NCBI GenBank assembly: GCA_013373425.1
Contig: JABXHW010000004.1
Location: forward strand, 1-64,000
Length of the DNA stretch: 64,000 nt
Direction: 5' to 3'
Source of the DNA: Flavobacteriia bacterium
GTDB lineage: Bacteria > Bacteroidota > Bacteroidia > Flavobacteriales > Schleiferiaceae
Shown here one piece after another: positions 51,222 to 59,851 of this stretch. Both the position numbers and the translations under genes were made by a program. How positions within the stretch are numbered: position 1 is the first letter of the stretch; the number at the start of each line of letters is the position of its first letter. The notes beneath the pieces were generated by a model that was given only the letters and a program-made list of their open reading frames with translations, did not search any database and was not told where the DNA came from.

Positions 51222-52874
51222 ATGTCCGCAATTCTTGACATTCAGAACTTGTCCGTTTCCTTTGGCGACAAAGAGGTGGTTTCTCAGCTCTCGCTTTCAC
51301 TTGAGGCTGGAAAAACGACCGCAATTGTGGGTGAGTCGGGAAGCGGAAAATCGGTTACGAGTCTTGCTATCATGGGATTGTTACGTGCTTCGATAGCAGC
51401 GGATCAACTCTCCTTTCAAGGCATAAATCTGCTTTCGATTTCTGAAGAAGAACACCGCAAATTGCGAGGTTCCGGAATGGCCATGATTTTTCAGGAACCA
51501 ATGACCGCCCTCAATCCGTCTATGCGATGTGGAGATCAGGTGGCTGAAATCATCCTACAACACACCAACCTCAACCGAAAGGAAGCCATGGAAAGGGCTC
51601 TTGAACTCTTCAAAGAGGTTCAAATTCCCAATCCTGCTGAAAAGCTAAAAGCATGGCCCCACGAAATGAGCGGTGGTCAACGTCAAAGAGTGATGATTGC
51701 AATGGCCCTAGCGTGCTCTCCGCAATTGCTCATCGCTGATGAGCCGACAACCGCGTTGGATGTGACGGTTCAAAAGGAGATTTTGAAGCTCATCAATGAC
51801 CTGAAGACCAAGCGCAACATGGCGGTGCTGTTTATCACTCACGATTTGGGCGTGGTTGCAGAAGTTGCCGATGACGTTTTGGTTATGTATCGCGGTCAGA
51901 TGAAGGAATTCGGCACTGTCGATCAAGTTTTATATCACTCAAAAGACGCCTACACCCAAGGCCTTTTAGAATGTCGTCCTCCACTTGAAAATCGCCCAAA
52001 ACGCTTAACCACCGTTGCCGACGTGATGGAGAAGCGCACAGTAAATCGTCAAGAAGTGCACAGCGACTTCCAGCGTATCGAGAAGCAAGATCCACTGTTG
52101 GAGATTGATAACTTGGAAAAGTGGTTTCCAGCGGGTAAAACCTCGTTGTTTGGGACCGCTGAGGTTTATAAGGCGGTGAACCAAGTGAGCGTCAAGCTAT
52201 ACCCAGGTGAAACATTGGGTCTGGTAGGCGAATCTGGATGTGGCAAGAGTACCTTGAGCCGATGTCTAGTTCACTTGCACGAAGCCAACGCAGGTGAAAT
52301 CCGATGGAAAGGGAAAGATATCACCCACGCTAAAGGCAAGGAACTCCGTGCATTGCGCAAGGAGATTCAGATGATATTTCAAGACCCATTCGCTTCGCTT
52401 AATCCGCGCTCAAATGTGAGTCAGATACTCACAGAGCCCATGCTGGTGCACGGACTGTTCAAAGGGCAGAGAAAAGAACGTGCTAAGTACCTGTTAAAGC
52501 GGGTAGGCCTTTCAACGGAAGCTCTTCACAAATACCCACATGAATTCAGCGGTGGTCAACGCCAGCGCATTGGTATCGCACGCGCACTTGCTGTAGAGCC
52601 AGAACTGTTGATTTGTGATGAGTCTGTATCTGCACTTGACGTGAGTGTGCAAGCTCAAGTGTTGAATTTGCTGAACGAACTAAAGGAAGAATTCGGATTC
52701 TCCTACCTCTTCATTTCTCACGATTTATCGGTTGTGAAATACATGTCTGACCACCTGATGGTCATGCGTGCCGGCTTGCTTGAAGAGTACGGGCGTGCCG
52801 AAGAAGTTTACAAAAACCCAACTTCGGCGTACACCGCCAAGCTCATCGAATCCATCCCAAAAATTAACTCATAG
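51222..52874 (+). CDS. Fused peptide ABC transporter ATPase (two nucleotide-binding domains)
   Basis: 550 aa. Two complete ATPases in one chain, like DppD-DppF or GsiA/YejF. Domain 1 ~5-265: GESGSGKS, MSGGQRQRVMIAMAL, LLIADEPTTALDV; domain 2 ~285-550: GESGCGKS, FSGGQRQRIGIARAL, LLICDESVSALDV. Oligopeptide-type C-terminal extensions follow each domain (GLLECRPPLENRPKRL, AKLIESIPKI). No permease or binding-protein gene is near, so the partner genes must lie elsewhere. The ATG at 51222 is preferred over the frame start at 51153, inside the exonuclease gene. Confidence 0.93.
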   Translation: MSAILDIQNLSVSFGDKEVVSQLSLSLEAGKTTAIVGESGSGKSVTSLAIMGLLRASIAADQLSFQGINLLSISEEEHRKLRGSGMAMIFQEPMTALNPSMRCGDQVAEIILQHTNLNRKEAMERALELFKEVQIPNPAEKLKAWPHEMSGGQRQRVMIAMALACSPQLLIADEPTTALDVTVQKEILKLINDLKTKRNMAVLFITHDLGVVAEVADDVLVMYRGQMKEFGTVDQVLYHSKDAYTQGLLECRPPLENRPKRLTTVADVMEKRTVNRQEVHSDFQRIEKQDPLLEIDNLEKWFPAGKTSLFGTAEVYKAVNQVSVKLYPGETLGLVGESGCGKSTLSRCLVHLHEANAGEIRWKGKDITHAKGKELRALRKEIQMIFQDPFASLNPRSNVSQILTEPMLVHGLFKGQRKERAKYLLKRVGLSTEALHKYPHEFSGGQRQRIGIARALAVEPELLICDESVSALDVSVQAQVLNLLNELKEEFGFSYLFISHDLSVVKYMSDHLMVMRAGLLEEYGRAEEVYKNPTSAYTAKLIESIPKINS

Positions 52875-52877
52875 CCC

Positions 52878-54287
52878 GTGGTATTTAGCAGCGCTTGGTT
52901 TCTATTTGGGTTCTTTCCTGTCTTTTTCGGGATATACTTTTTGGTTCCTCACAGATGGAAGAATCTGTGGGCACTCGTTGGCTCCACATTCTTTTATGCT
53001 TGGGGCGGACCTGCCTTTGTGTTTGTCCTTTTCGCCAGTTTAACAGCCGACTATTTTATTTCCCTTCAATTCTCAAAGAGCACCGAAAAGAGGAGAAAAT
53101 CGCTTCTCACCCTCGGGCTAATAATCAACGTCGGACTGCTAGTCTATTTCAAATACGCCAACTTCTTTGTCGATAACTTCAGTCTGTTGCTCGAAGCATT
53201 AGGCATGTCAGGATTGCATTGGACGAAAGTGGCTCTCCCTATCGGGATATCCTTTTTCACTTTCCAGAAGATTAGCTATCTCGTAGATGTATATCGCGGG
53301 GAAAAGGCCCCGTTGAAAAAGTGGACGGACTATGCTCTGTTCGTTGTGCTCTTTCCTCAGCTCATAGCGGGACCGATTGTTCGCTTCAAGGAAATCGCCG
53401 ATCAGATTGTAGATCGAAGAAAGTGGTTAATCCCAGAAGAGAGGTTGCTGGGCTTGTTCCGATTCTCCATCGGTTTGGGCAAAAAAATCTTGATTGCGAA
53501 CCCTATGGGAGCCGTTGCTGATGGAATTCTCAATGGAACAATTGACCCGAATGGCGGTCAAGCTTGGCTTGCCATGATCTGCTATACTTTCCAAATTTAC
53601 TTCGACTTCTCCGGCTATTCCGACATGGCCATTGGGCTGGGTAGAATGATGGGCTTCCACTTTCCTGAGAACTTCAACTTCCCCTATTTGTCCAAAAATA
53701 TCACTGAATTCTGGCGTAGATGGCACATCACGCTGAGCAGTTGGATGAGGGATTATCTGTATATCCCTTTGGGTGGAAACCGCAAAGGCGTTCGGCGAAC
53801 CTACATCAACTTATGGTTGGTGTTCTTGATTTCTGGCTTGTGGCATGGCGACAGTTGGAACTTCGTGATTTGGGGTGCTTATCACGGATTGTGGCTCGTC
53901 TTAGAAAGAGCCTACCTACTCAAAAAATTAAGCAGATTACCGAACCTTGTGCAGATCGTTCTCACCTTCCTTCTGGTTATGGTAGGGTGGCTGATCTTCC
54001 GCATTGAAGACATGTCTCAACTCGGTCACTATCTTGAAGGATTATTGCACTTCACACCAAAAGGGTTTAAACTCGACACATCCGATGTAATCGTGTTGAT
54101 CCTGGCCGTTGCCTTTTCATTTTGGAACTTTTCTCCACGCGCCCAGAAATGGGAGCAAACCGTATACAAAACACTCTCTCCGAAAAAAGCGCTCTACCTC
54201 TCTCTTATTGCATTTAGTTTGATACTAATTTCATCCATTGGGGTAGCTAGTTCGGAATTTAATCCGTTCATCTACTTCAGATTTTGA
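52878..54287 (+). CDS. MBOAT O-acyltransferase (AlgI-like)
   Basis: 469 aa with about twelve membrane helices. GTG start, 3 nt after the ABC stop. The AlgI core is clear: IGLGRMMGFHFPENFNFPYLSKNITEFWRRWHITLSSWMRDYLYIPLGGNRKG, and SGLWHGDSWNFVIWGAYHG with H323 (the position of catalytic His322 in Pseudomonas AlgI) and H336. Moves acyl groups, usually acetyl, across the inner membrane toward a partner. First gene of a tightly overlapping four-gene operon; its TGA overlaps the TTG start of the next. Confidence 0.93.
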   Translation: MVFSSAWFLFGFFPVFFGIYFLVPHRWKNLWALVGSTFFYAWGGPAFVFVLFASLTADYFISLQFSKSTEKRRKSLLTLGLIINVGLLVYFKYANFFVDNFSLLLEALGMSGLHWTKVALPIGISFFTFQKISYLVDVYRGEKAPLKKWTDYALFVVLFPQLIAGPIVRFKEIADQIVDRRKWLIPEERLLGLFRFSIGLGKKILIANPMGAVADGILNGTIDPNGGQAWLAMICYTFQIYFDFSGYSDMAIGLGRMMGFHFPENFNFPYLSKNITEFWRRWHITLSSWMRDYLYIPLGGNRKGVRRTYINLWLVFLISGLWHGDSWNFVIWGAYHGLWLVLERAYLLKKLSRLPNLVQIVLTFLLVMVGWLIFRIEDMSQLGHYLEGLLHFTPKGFKLDTSDVIVLILAVAFSFWNFSPRAQKWEQTVYKTLSPKKALYLSLIAFSLILISSIGVASSEFNPFIYFRF

Positions 54288-55672
54288 AATTTAGAAAAGC
54301 GCACTTTCTCTCCTTCAGCCCTCTCGAAAGAGTCATAGCATTCCTTCTTATTGCTACGATAGGTTTCCGCGTATATTTCGCCTTAGCGTTGCCGATTACG
54401 TTCGATGAAGCATTCATGTATCTCTTCACGGTAAGCAATGGTAGTTGGAGCGCTTGGACCTCCTATTCGGAGCCCAATAATCATTTGATGTACTCTGTAC
54501 TATCTGCATTATGGACGCCCATAGATGGACAAACCACTATCGTATTCCGAATGCTCTCCATCATTTTCTCGGCAGCAACTACCCTACTTCTATACAAAAC
54601 CCTGCAGTTGTATTTCAGTAGAAGAGTAAGTCTACTGACCACCCTATTTACCTTTTGTCTTCCTGCCGTCATCTACTACGGGTTCGTCGCAAGAGGGTAC
54701 AGTTTGATACTATTCTTTTCCATTTGGGCGATTTGGTCGGCTGCACACTTCTTAAAATCCAGCAAATGGCATTATGGATTTCAAATGACTCTTGCTCTTG
54801 CGTTTGGGGCTTGGTCCGTTCCTTCTCAGCTGTATTTCTGTATTATTTATACGCTCGTATGCCTTTTTCTGGCGTGGAGATATTTCTCCAAATCCACAGC
54901 CATTAAAGTTGGACTATGGACGGGTCTGGGTGTGATACTCGCTGCGGTTCTCTACCTTCCTCCGGTCTTATATTCTGGTCTTGACTCCATCATTGCCAAT
55001 AGATTTGTAACCCAACCAGACGGTGGAGTCTCTGTATTGGACTGGGCTGAACATTGGTACCTCTCGAGTCTGTTTTACTTCTGTATTCCAGCGATTGCGC
55101 TACTCCCCATTCTTTCGATGATCTTGCTTTGGAGAAAGGGGAAATGGACCACCAAGCATAGCGTCATCTCGTTGGCTCTTCTTATGGTTGTTCTTATACC
55201 ATTGATTCACCAACGTCTCGCTTTCCCAAGAACCTGGATCTTCATCGTTCCGTTGTGGGGCGCTTTAGTGATTGATGGATTGTTGTCGCTACGGACGAGG
55301 GTGATAGGGTATATTCTCACCCTCGGGTGTTGCTTATTCCTCATCTGGACACCTACCTATATTGGTCGATGGGAGGTTGGGGCGAAAGAGGTGGAGCAGC
55401 TGTATCAGAGATTGATAGTAGATGATGTGCACGCCATTCATGTCAACCATCCCTACATTCCTGTTTTGCTCAAGTACCACCAAAAGGTCCACTCAAGTGA
55501 AGATGATTTTGCTATTGATGCTGCACAAAACTTGAATGTAACACCAGAAGAACTCGACGGTATCCAGGATTCATCTGATCTCATTATCCTCAATCAAGAT
55601 GAATACCCCAACATTCCATTAAATTACTGCTTAGATTCGTGTCGGAGTTACCGAATCTACATCGGCCCTTAA
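54284..55672 (+). CDS. GT-C-type membrane glycosyltransferase-like protein
   Basis: 462 aa with about eleven membrane helices. TTG start overlapping the MBOAT stop (TTGA). After the first helix comes PITFDEAFMYLF, an acidic D-E motif like that of GT39/ArnT-type enzymes, which take sugars from polyprenyl-phosphate carriers. A soluble C-terminal region of ~90 residues follows the last helix. Likely transfers a sugar at the periplasmic face. Coupled to the AlgJ-like gene (TAATG). Confidence 0.8.
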   Translation: MKFRKAHFLSFSPLERVIAFLLIATIGFRVYFALALPITFDEAFMYLFTVSNGSWSAWTSYSEPNNHLMYSVLSALWTPIDGQTTIVFRMLSIIFSAATTLLLYKTLQLYFSRRVSLLTTLFTFCLPAVIYYGFVARGYSLILFFSIWAIWSAAHFLKSSKWHYGFQMTLALAFGAWSVPSQLYFCIIYTLVCLFLAWRYFSKSTAIKVGLWTGLGVILAAVLYLPPVLYSGLDSIIANRFVTQPDGGVSVLDWAEHWYLSSLFYFCIPAIALLPILSMILLWRKGKWTTKHSVISLALLMVVLIPLIHQRLAFPRTWIFIVPLWGALVIDGLLSLRTRVIGYILTLGCCLFLIWTPTYIGRWEVGAKEVEQLYQRLIVDDVHAIHVNHPYIPVLLKYHQKVHSSEDDFAIDAAQNLNVTPEELDGIQDSSDLIILNQDEYPNIPLNYCLDSCRSYRIYIGP

Positions 55673-56793
55673 TGAGCAGAGTCAAGAACATATCATCCAT
55701 TTCCTTTGCGATTCTATTCGCAATGCTTCTGATTCCGGCCCTTCTCACATTGTTTGATTGGCCTAAGACAGAGTCATTATCGGGTTCATTTGAGCCTGTG
55801 GATAGAATCCCACTTACGACGGAATCTTGGTTTTCAGGTGACTTTCAATCGAATTGGGAAAGTTGGTATAACGACACACTCCAAACGCATGCTCCCATGG
55901 TGCGCGTGAAGAACCAATTCTTGTATTCGGTTTTTGAGGAAACGACCACGTATGTTCTCATTGGGAAGAACAATCAACTCTTCGCCTATAATTACTTCCC
56001 TGCTTTCCGAGGTTTCAACAGAAAGAGCAACGCGCATTGGCGTCAGGTTGGAAAAGACTTGGCTTGGTTGAAGGACACCTTGGCGGCTCACGACATTCCT
56101 TTGCTCTTTGTCATCGCTCCAAATAAGGTCCGATACATGCCTGAGAATCTACCTGATCAATTCGTGAAAACACCTGGAGACAGTAGCGACCAATACAATG
56201 CTGTCGCCATGCTAGACGCGAATGATATTCCCTATCTCGACCTCAACTCATACTTCTTGTCGCTGAAGGAAACGACTAAATACCCTCTTTTTCCTAACAC
56301 AGGCACCCACTGGTCTGAATACGGCGCTCTAATTGCCGGCGATACCTTGATTGGAAGCTTGGGTAGGCTGCTCGACACTTCATTGACCCAATTAGAGTTT
56401 AGCTCGGATGAAGTCACTGACTACTCCATGAATGGCGACGACGAACTCGCTCAGCACCTGAACCTATGGGAAGCTCCTAAAACGGAACCACTTCCTTTCC
56501 CCAAAGTGATCTTTCACAACGAGTCTGTGTGGAAGCCCAATGTGGTTCTAGTAAGCGACAGTTATTATTGGGGGTTGAATAACTCTGGTGTTCTCCCGAA
56601 CTCTGTTTCCGAAAACCACACGCTCTGGTATTATAACAACACCAATTTCGATGATGAATATGGTGAGAAGAACTTGGATGAAATCAATCGTTGGGAGGAG
56701 TTACTCGAACGAGACGCTGTCATAATTTTAGGCACGGAAAGCAATCTATTCCTTATGCCTTACGGATTGATCGAAGATTTGAAAGCACAATGA
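55672..56793 (+). CDS. AlgJ/AlgX-like SGNH O-acetyltransferase
   Basis: 373 aa. An N-terminal membrane anchor (~7-27) precedes an SGNH-hydrolase-like domain with DIPLLFVIAPNKVRYMPENLP, GTHW (211-214) and VLVSDSYYWG with the candidate nucleophile S295 or S297. In AlgJ/AlgX the motif is D-x-H-W; here the Asp position is Gly, as can be seen in other Bacteroidota members. It pairs with the MBOAT protein to acetylate a glycan in the periplasm. Translationally coupled on both sides (TAATG, ATGA). Confidence 0.85.
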   Translation: MSRVKNISSISFAILFAMLLIPALLTLFDWPKTESLSGSFEPVDRIPLTTESWFSGDFQSNWESWYNDTLQTHAPMVRVKNQFLYSVFEETTTYVLIGKNNQLFAYNYFPAFRGFNRKSNAHWRQVGKDLAWLKDTLAAHDIPLLFVIAPNKVRYMPENLPDQFVKTPGDSSDQYNAVAMLDANDIPYLDLNSYFLSLKETTKYPLFPNTGTHWSEYGALIAGDTLIGSLGRLLDTSLTQLEFSSDEVTDYSMNGDDELAQHLNLWEAPKTEPLPFPKVIFHNESVWKPNVVLVSDSYYWGLNNSGVLPNSVSENHTLWYYNNTNFDDEYGEKNLDEINRWEELLERDAVIILGTESNLFLMPYGLIEDLKAQ

Positions 56794-58154
56794 CGAAGCT
56801 GCCTTCTGTTAAACCACTAGAAAATGAGCGGTTAGTACTGGCGCTTGTCGCTTTGTTCTACACTCTTTTCCTGCTCATTCAGGACGGAATTGTGGATACC
56901 GCTGATGGCATTTTACATTATCAATATGCGCGATTCGCCGCAGATCATCCTGAGAATTTCTTCAATCATTGGGCAAAACCCGTCTTTACTTTACTCGCCT
57001 TCTTACCCGCACAAGTAGGATTGATTGGAGTAAAAATTCTGAACATTCTTTTGGTCACTGCCACCGCCGGATTGGTCATGAAAACCGCAAAGGTTCTCAA
57101 GCTTCGAGAATGGGCACTTGCAGGCCTCTTGTCGGTCTTGGGCAACTCTGTTACATATGTTGTGCTTGGTGGACTAACGGAGCCATCCATGATGCTCGTC
57201 TTGAGCGCTGTGATGTACACAGCTGTATCAAGACAATTTAAATGGATGTACTTCTTGTTGGGGTTGAGCTTGATGGTGAGACCAGAAGCGATTGTGATGA
57301 TTGCGGTATTCGGCATCTACGGACTTACTTACGGCAAATGGAAAGAGACCATATGGGGACTGGTCTTTCCTCTACTTATAACGGTGTCGGGAATGCTCAT
57401 TGCCGGGTATGAATGGAGCTGGATTGTAACTCAACAACCGTATAATCCGGGTGGATCGGTGTATGGCCACGGCGAGTGGACGCATTATTACGACAGATGG
57501 AGCAAAGTAACCCCGTACATCACGCTTTATCTCGCTTTGGGGTCTATCGTTATTCTGGGACTTAAAAGAAAAGCGGATCGATTAATTCCGGTCGTCCTTA
57601 CAGGCTTCGGGATAATCGCCCTACATGTTTTCTTATGGCGGTTTGGTAAGATGGGATCGGCCGGCTTGGTTAGAACGCTGACAACGGCTTTACCAGCATT
57701 GGGCTTGCTATCGGCATATACTCTTTCGCACTTCCGCTATAGAGCTTTGGTGCTGCTACCTCTCCTATTCTTCGCCATTGAGTTTAAGAACAAAAACGAC
57801 TTCCCCGCTGAGGCTCGTGACAGCGAGTTAGCCGCACAGTCTATGGCTCAAAAGATTGAAGATCGAGGGCTGATTACTTCTGAAACTCGAATAGCGTATC
57901 AGTTTGCCACCACGGCCTATTATCTCGACATAAATCCTTTTAACAGGGAGAAGGTCACACGCCTATGGTCGTTGGATAGAGAAACGGCCAGTTCTTCGCT
58001 CAAGAACGGAGATATTCTGATTTGGGATAACATGACGGGTCACCGAGAAGGCGGGCTCACATGGGAGCGCATATCCAATGACCCACACGTAGAACAACTT
58101 GATTCGGTCAGTGTAAATGACGCTAAACTTGTAAGCTTTAGGATTGTGAAATAA
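56790..58154 (+). CDS. GT-C-type membrane glycosyltransferase-like protein
   Basis: 454 aa with about ten membrane helices. The ATG at 56790 overlaps the stop of the AlgJ-like gene (ATGA); an earlier in-frame start (56691) lies within that gene. First outer loop VDTADGILHYQYARFAADHPENFFNHWAKPVF carries an Asp and His-rich pattern seen in mannosyltransferase-like GT-C proteins. A soluble C-terminal segment (~370-454) follows. Last gene of the operon; scoB converges with it, with only 6 nt between. Confidence 0.8.
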   Translation: MTKLPSVKPLENERLVLALVALFYTLFLLIQDGIVDTADGILHYQYARFAADHPENFFNHWAKPVFTLLAFLPAQVGLIGVKILNILLVTATAGLVMKTAKVLKLREWALAGLLSVLGNSVTYVVLGGLTEPSMMLVLSAVMYTAVSRQFKWMYFLLGLSLMVRPEAIVMIAVFGIYGLTYGKWKETIWGLVFPLLITVSGMLIAGYEWSWIVTQQPYNPGGSVYGHGEWTHYYDRWSKVTPYITLYLALGSIVILGLKRKADRLIPVVLTGFGIIALHVFLWRFGKMGSAGLVRTLTTALPALGLLSAYTLSHFRYRALVLLPLLFFAIEFKNKNDFPAEARDSELAAQSMAQKIEDRGLITSETRIAYQFATTAYYLDINPFNREKVTRLWSLDRETASSSLKNGDILIWDNMTGHREGGLTWERISNDPHVEQLDSVSVNDAKLVSFRIVK

Positions 58155-58160
58155 TCTCAG

Positions 58161-58823
58161 TTAGAGGGTCATCTCAGGGATTTCTCCTTCAATGATAAGC
58201 TTACCCGCTGTGGCATTAACAATTTCCTCTACAGAAACTCCTGGTGCGCGCTCCACGAGAATAAACCCTCTTCCATCTGGATCTACATCAATCACCGCTA
58301 AATTGGTTACAATACGCTTTACGCACTGAACACCAGTTATCGGTAAGGTACACTCAGAGAGAAGCTTGCTTTCACCTGCTCTATTGGTGTGCATCATGGC
58401 TACGATGATGTTCTCAGCAGATGCGACGAGATCCATTGCTCCGCCCATGCCTTTCACCATTTTCCCTGGAATCTTCCAGTTGGCGATATCGCCATTCTGT
58501 GCGACCTCCATGGCTCCAAGTACAGTCATTTGAACATGCTGACCTCGAATCATTCCGAAGCTGTTTGCAGAATCAAAATATACGGCGCCCGGAAGGGCAG
58601 TGATGGTTTGCTTTCCAGCGTTAATCAAATCAGCATCTTCTTCACCTTCGAAAGGAAATGGCCCCATTCCCAAGATGCCGTTTTCACTTTGAAACTCTAC
58701 AGAAATTCCCTCCGGGATATGGTTGGCAACTAATGTGGGAATACCAATTCCCAAGTTGACATACCAACCGTCTCTCATCTCTTTAGCAATGCGCTGTGCA
58801 ATTCCGTTTTTATCGAGGCTCAT
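58161..58823 (-). CDS. scoB: 3-oxoacid CoA-transferase subunit B
   Basis: 220 aa. Beta subunit, with catalytic Glu47 in [55 protein letters not shown] and [24 protein letters not shown] use the ATG at 58823; an alternative start at 58847 falls on the -7 box. Works with ScoA, whose gene is at 45.3 kb on the other strand. Confidence 0.94.
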   Translation of the reverse strand: MSLDKNGIAQRIAKEMRDGWYVNLGIGIPTLVANHIPEGISVEFQSENGILGMGPFPFEGEEDADLINAGKQTITALPGAVYFDSANSFGMIRGQHVQMTVLGAMEVAQNGDIANWKIPGKMVKGMGGAMDLVASAENIIVAMMHTNRAGESKLLSECTLPITGVQCVKRIVTNLAVIDVDPDGRGFILVERAPGVSVEEIVNATAGKLIIEGEIPEMTL

Positions 58824-58843
58824 GTGAAGAATGATTTGAGCGT

Positions 58844-58851
58844 CCAAGGTA
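58844..58851 (-). promoter_or_regulatory. -7 box (TACCTTGG) of scoB
   Basis: On the minus strand TACCTTGG lies 20 nt before the scoB ATG, so scoB has its own promoter despite its separation from scoA. Confidence 0.45.
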
Positions 58852-58940
58852 CGAAACAGGTTGAAAGGGTCTTTAGGGACTTAAAGGAATTAAGGGGCTC
58901 GGGGAATGTGCTGCTTAGACATGCTTCTAAAGCTCACTTC

Positions 58941-58982
58941 CTCACGGACCCACGTCCGCACGCCCTTACGAACCCACGTACC
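58941..58982. repeat. 8-mer tandem array
   Basis: Five phased units CTCACGGA CCCACGTC CGCACGCC CTTACGAA CCCACGTA. Same word type as the array at 46421-46500, at the far side of scoB. The surrounding 58852-59065 holds no gene; a poly-A run (58982-58990) follows. Confidence 0.65.
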
Positions 58983-59065
58983 AAAAAAAAAGGGGGAAGA
59001 ACCGAGACCTGGAGGTTCTGCCACCCTTTATCACATCCCTGAGCGGGTGTGTAGGAATATTGTAC

Positions 59066-59239
59066 TTAAGAATTCTTGCGAGCGTCGTGCACCTTTTTTG
59101 CACCAAGGCCAACGCCGGCTGCTATGAGCAAGCTCAACCCACCATCGATAGGAGCTGGAGTTGAAGGGTTGCCTGGCTGAGCCAAAGCTACCATCCCAAC
59201 GAGCATAAATGCTACTAAAAAGATATTCTTGATTTTCAT
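59066..59239 (-). CDS. Tiny secreted protein with PID motif and C-terminal membrane helix (57 aa)
   Basis: 57 aa. Signal peptide (1-20, ending ALA), then QPGNPSTPAPIDG, a hydrophobic segment (LSLLIAAGVGLG) and a basic tail (KKVHDARKNS). This three-part end (PID motif, helix, basic cluster) resembles small Bacteroidota proteins described as PID-CTERM sorting proteins, analogous to PEP-CTERM signals read by exosortases; that assignment is from memory. If both ends were cut, only a ~10-residue Pro-rich peptide would remain. A paralogue lies at 59646-59822. It has its own promoter with paired direct repeats. Confidence 0.85.
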   Translation of the reverse strand: MKIKNIFLVAFMLVGMVALAQPGNPSTPAPIDGGLSLLIAAGVGLGAKKVHDARKNS

Positions 59240-59285
59240 TTCGAATTAGGTCTCTAAGCGTTCTAGTCTCTCTCTTTGAACAGTC

Positions 59286-59293
59286 CAAATATA
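59286..59293 (-). promoter_or_regulatory. -7 box (TATATTTG) of the 57-aa gene
   Basis: On the minus strand, a perfect TAnnTTTG match about 47 nt before the ATG at 59239. The paired repeats begin 29 bp upstream of it. Confidence 0.65.
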
Positions 59294-59322
59294 TGCTGCC
59301 TGCACAAGGTCCGAGGAAATCT

Positions 59323-59355
59323 TTCGACGAATGGTAAGCAGGCTTCGATGAATGG
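59323..59355 (-). promoter_or_regulatory. Paired 12-bp direct repeats, 21-bp period (regulator site)
   Basis: Plus-strand TTCGACGAATGG (59323-59334) and TTCGATGAATGG (59344-59355), 21 bp apart. The same pair lies upstream of the large T9SS cargo gene at 62522-62554, at the same 29-bp distance from its -7 box. A two-turn period fits LytTR-type regulators, which bind paired direct repeats; the regulator is not in the window. Confidence 0.65.
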
Positions 59356-59368
59356 TTTAATAGACGTT

Positions 59369-59645
59369 GTTTCGTAGGAATTCAGCCACAAAATGGCACG
59401 CTCAAGTAGTGCTAGAACTCAATCCAGCTGCACGATAGAAGAATAATGTGGCGGAAAGTTTCTCAGGCGCTTAAGATCACGCACAAAATGAAAAACAATG
59501 CAATCCAATACGTCTTTCTAGTCATCTTCAGGGGGCTAAATAGAACGCGATTTCCTTGAGTATCACATTCAATTTAAAAATAACGATTCCGTCTAAGGAA
59601 TTGTTCTAACTCCCTGAAAATTACTCCCTAAAAAGTGTTCAGATT
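59369..59645. other. Gap between the two tiny-protein genes
   Basis: About 280 bp without a gene. It starts with GTTTCGTAGGAAT (59369-59381), nearly identical to GTTTTGTAGGAAT at 62602-62614. The rest is A/T-rich with no clear structure. Confidence 0.5.
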
Positions 59646-59822
59646 TTAATTTCTCGCCAATCTGCGAGAACGAATCACGGCATACATTCCGAGCAGGCCT
59701 CCTGCAACGATCAGAATAACTGTTGAGCCATCGATAGGTGCCGGAGTGGATGGATTTCCAGGCTGAGCACTGGCAACAATGCTCAATAGAAATATGGCTC
59801 CGAGGATCAGTGTACGTTTCAT
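59646..59822 (-). CDS. Tiny secreted protein with PID motif and C-terminal membrane helix (58 aa)
   Basis: 58 aa. Signal peptide (1-19, ending ASA), then QPGNPSTPAPIDG (20-32), a hydrophobic helix (VILIVAGGLLGMYAVI) and a basic tail (RSRRLARN). The core is identical to that of the 57-aa paralogue, while signal peptide, helix and tail differ. Starts 29 bp after the large T9SS cargo gene, so it is probably cotranscribed with it from the promoter at 62485. As in the paralogue, a PID-CTERM-type sorting signal is suspected. Confidence 0.85.
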   Translation of the reverse strand: MKRTLILGAIFLLSIVASAQPGNPSTPAPIDGSTVILIVAGGLLGMYAVIRSRRLARN

Positions 59823-59851
59823 CTTATCAAACTAAATATGGCTAAGCCTGA

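Noticed and set aside
59031-59288. 85-aa minus-strand frame across the 57-aa gene
   Set aside because: A different frame from the PID-motif gene; it has no signal peptide or homology, while the 57-aa frame is supported by its paralogue.
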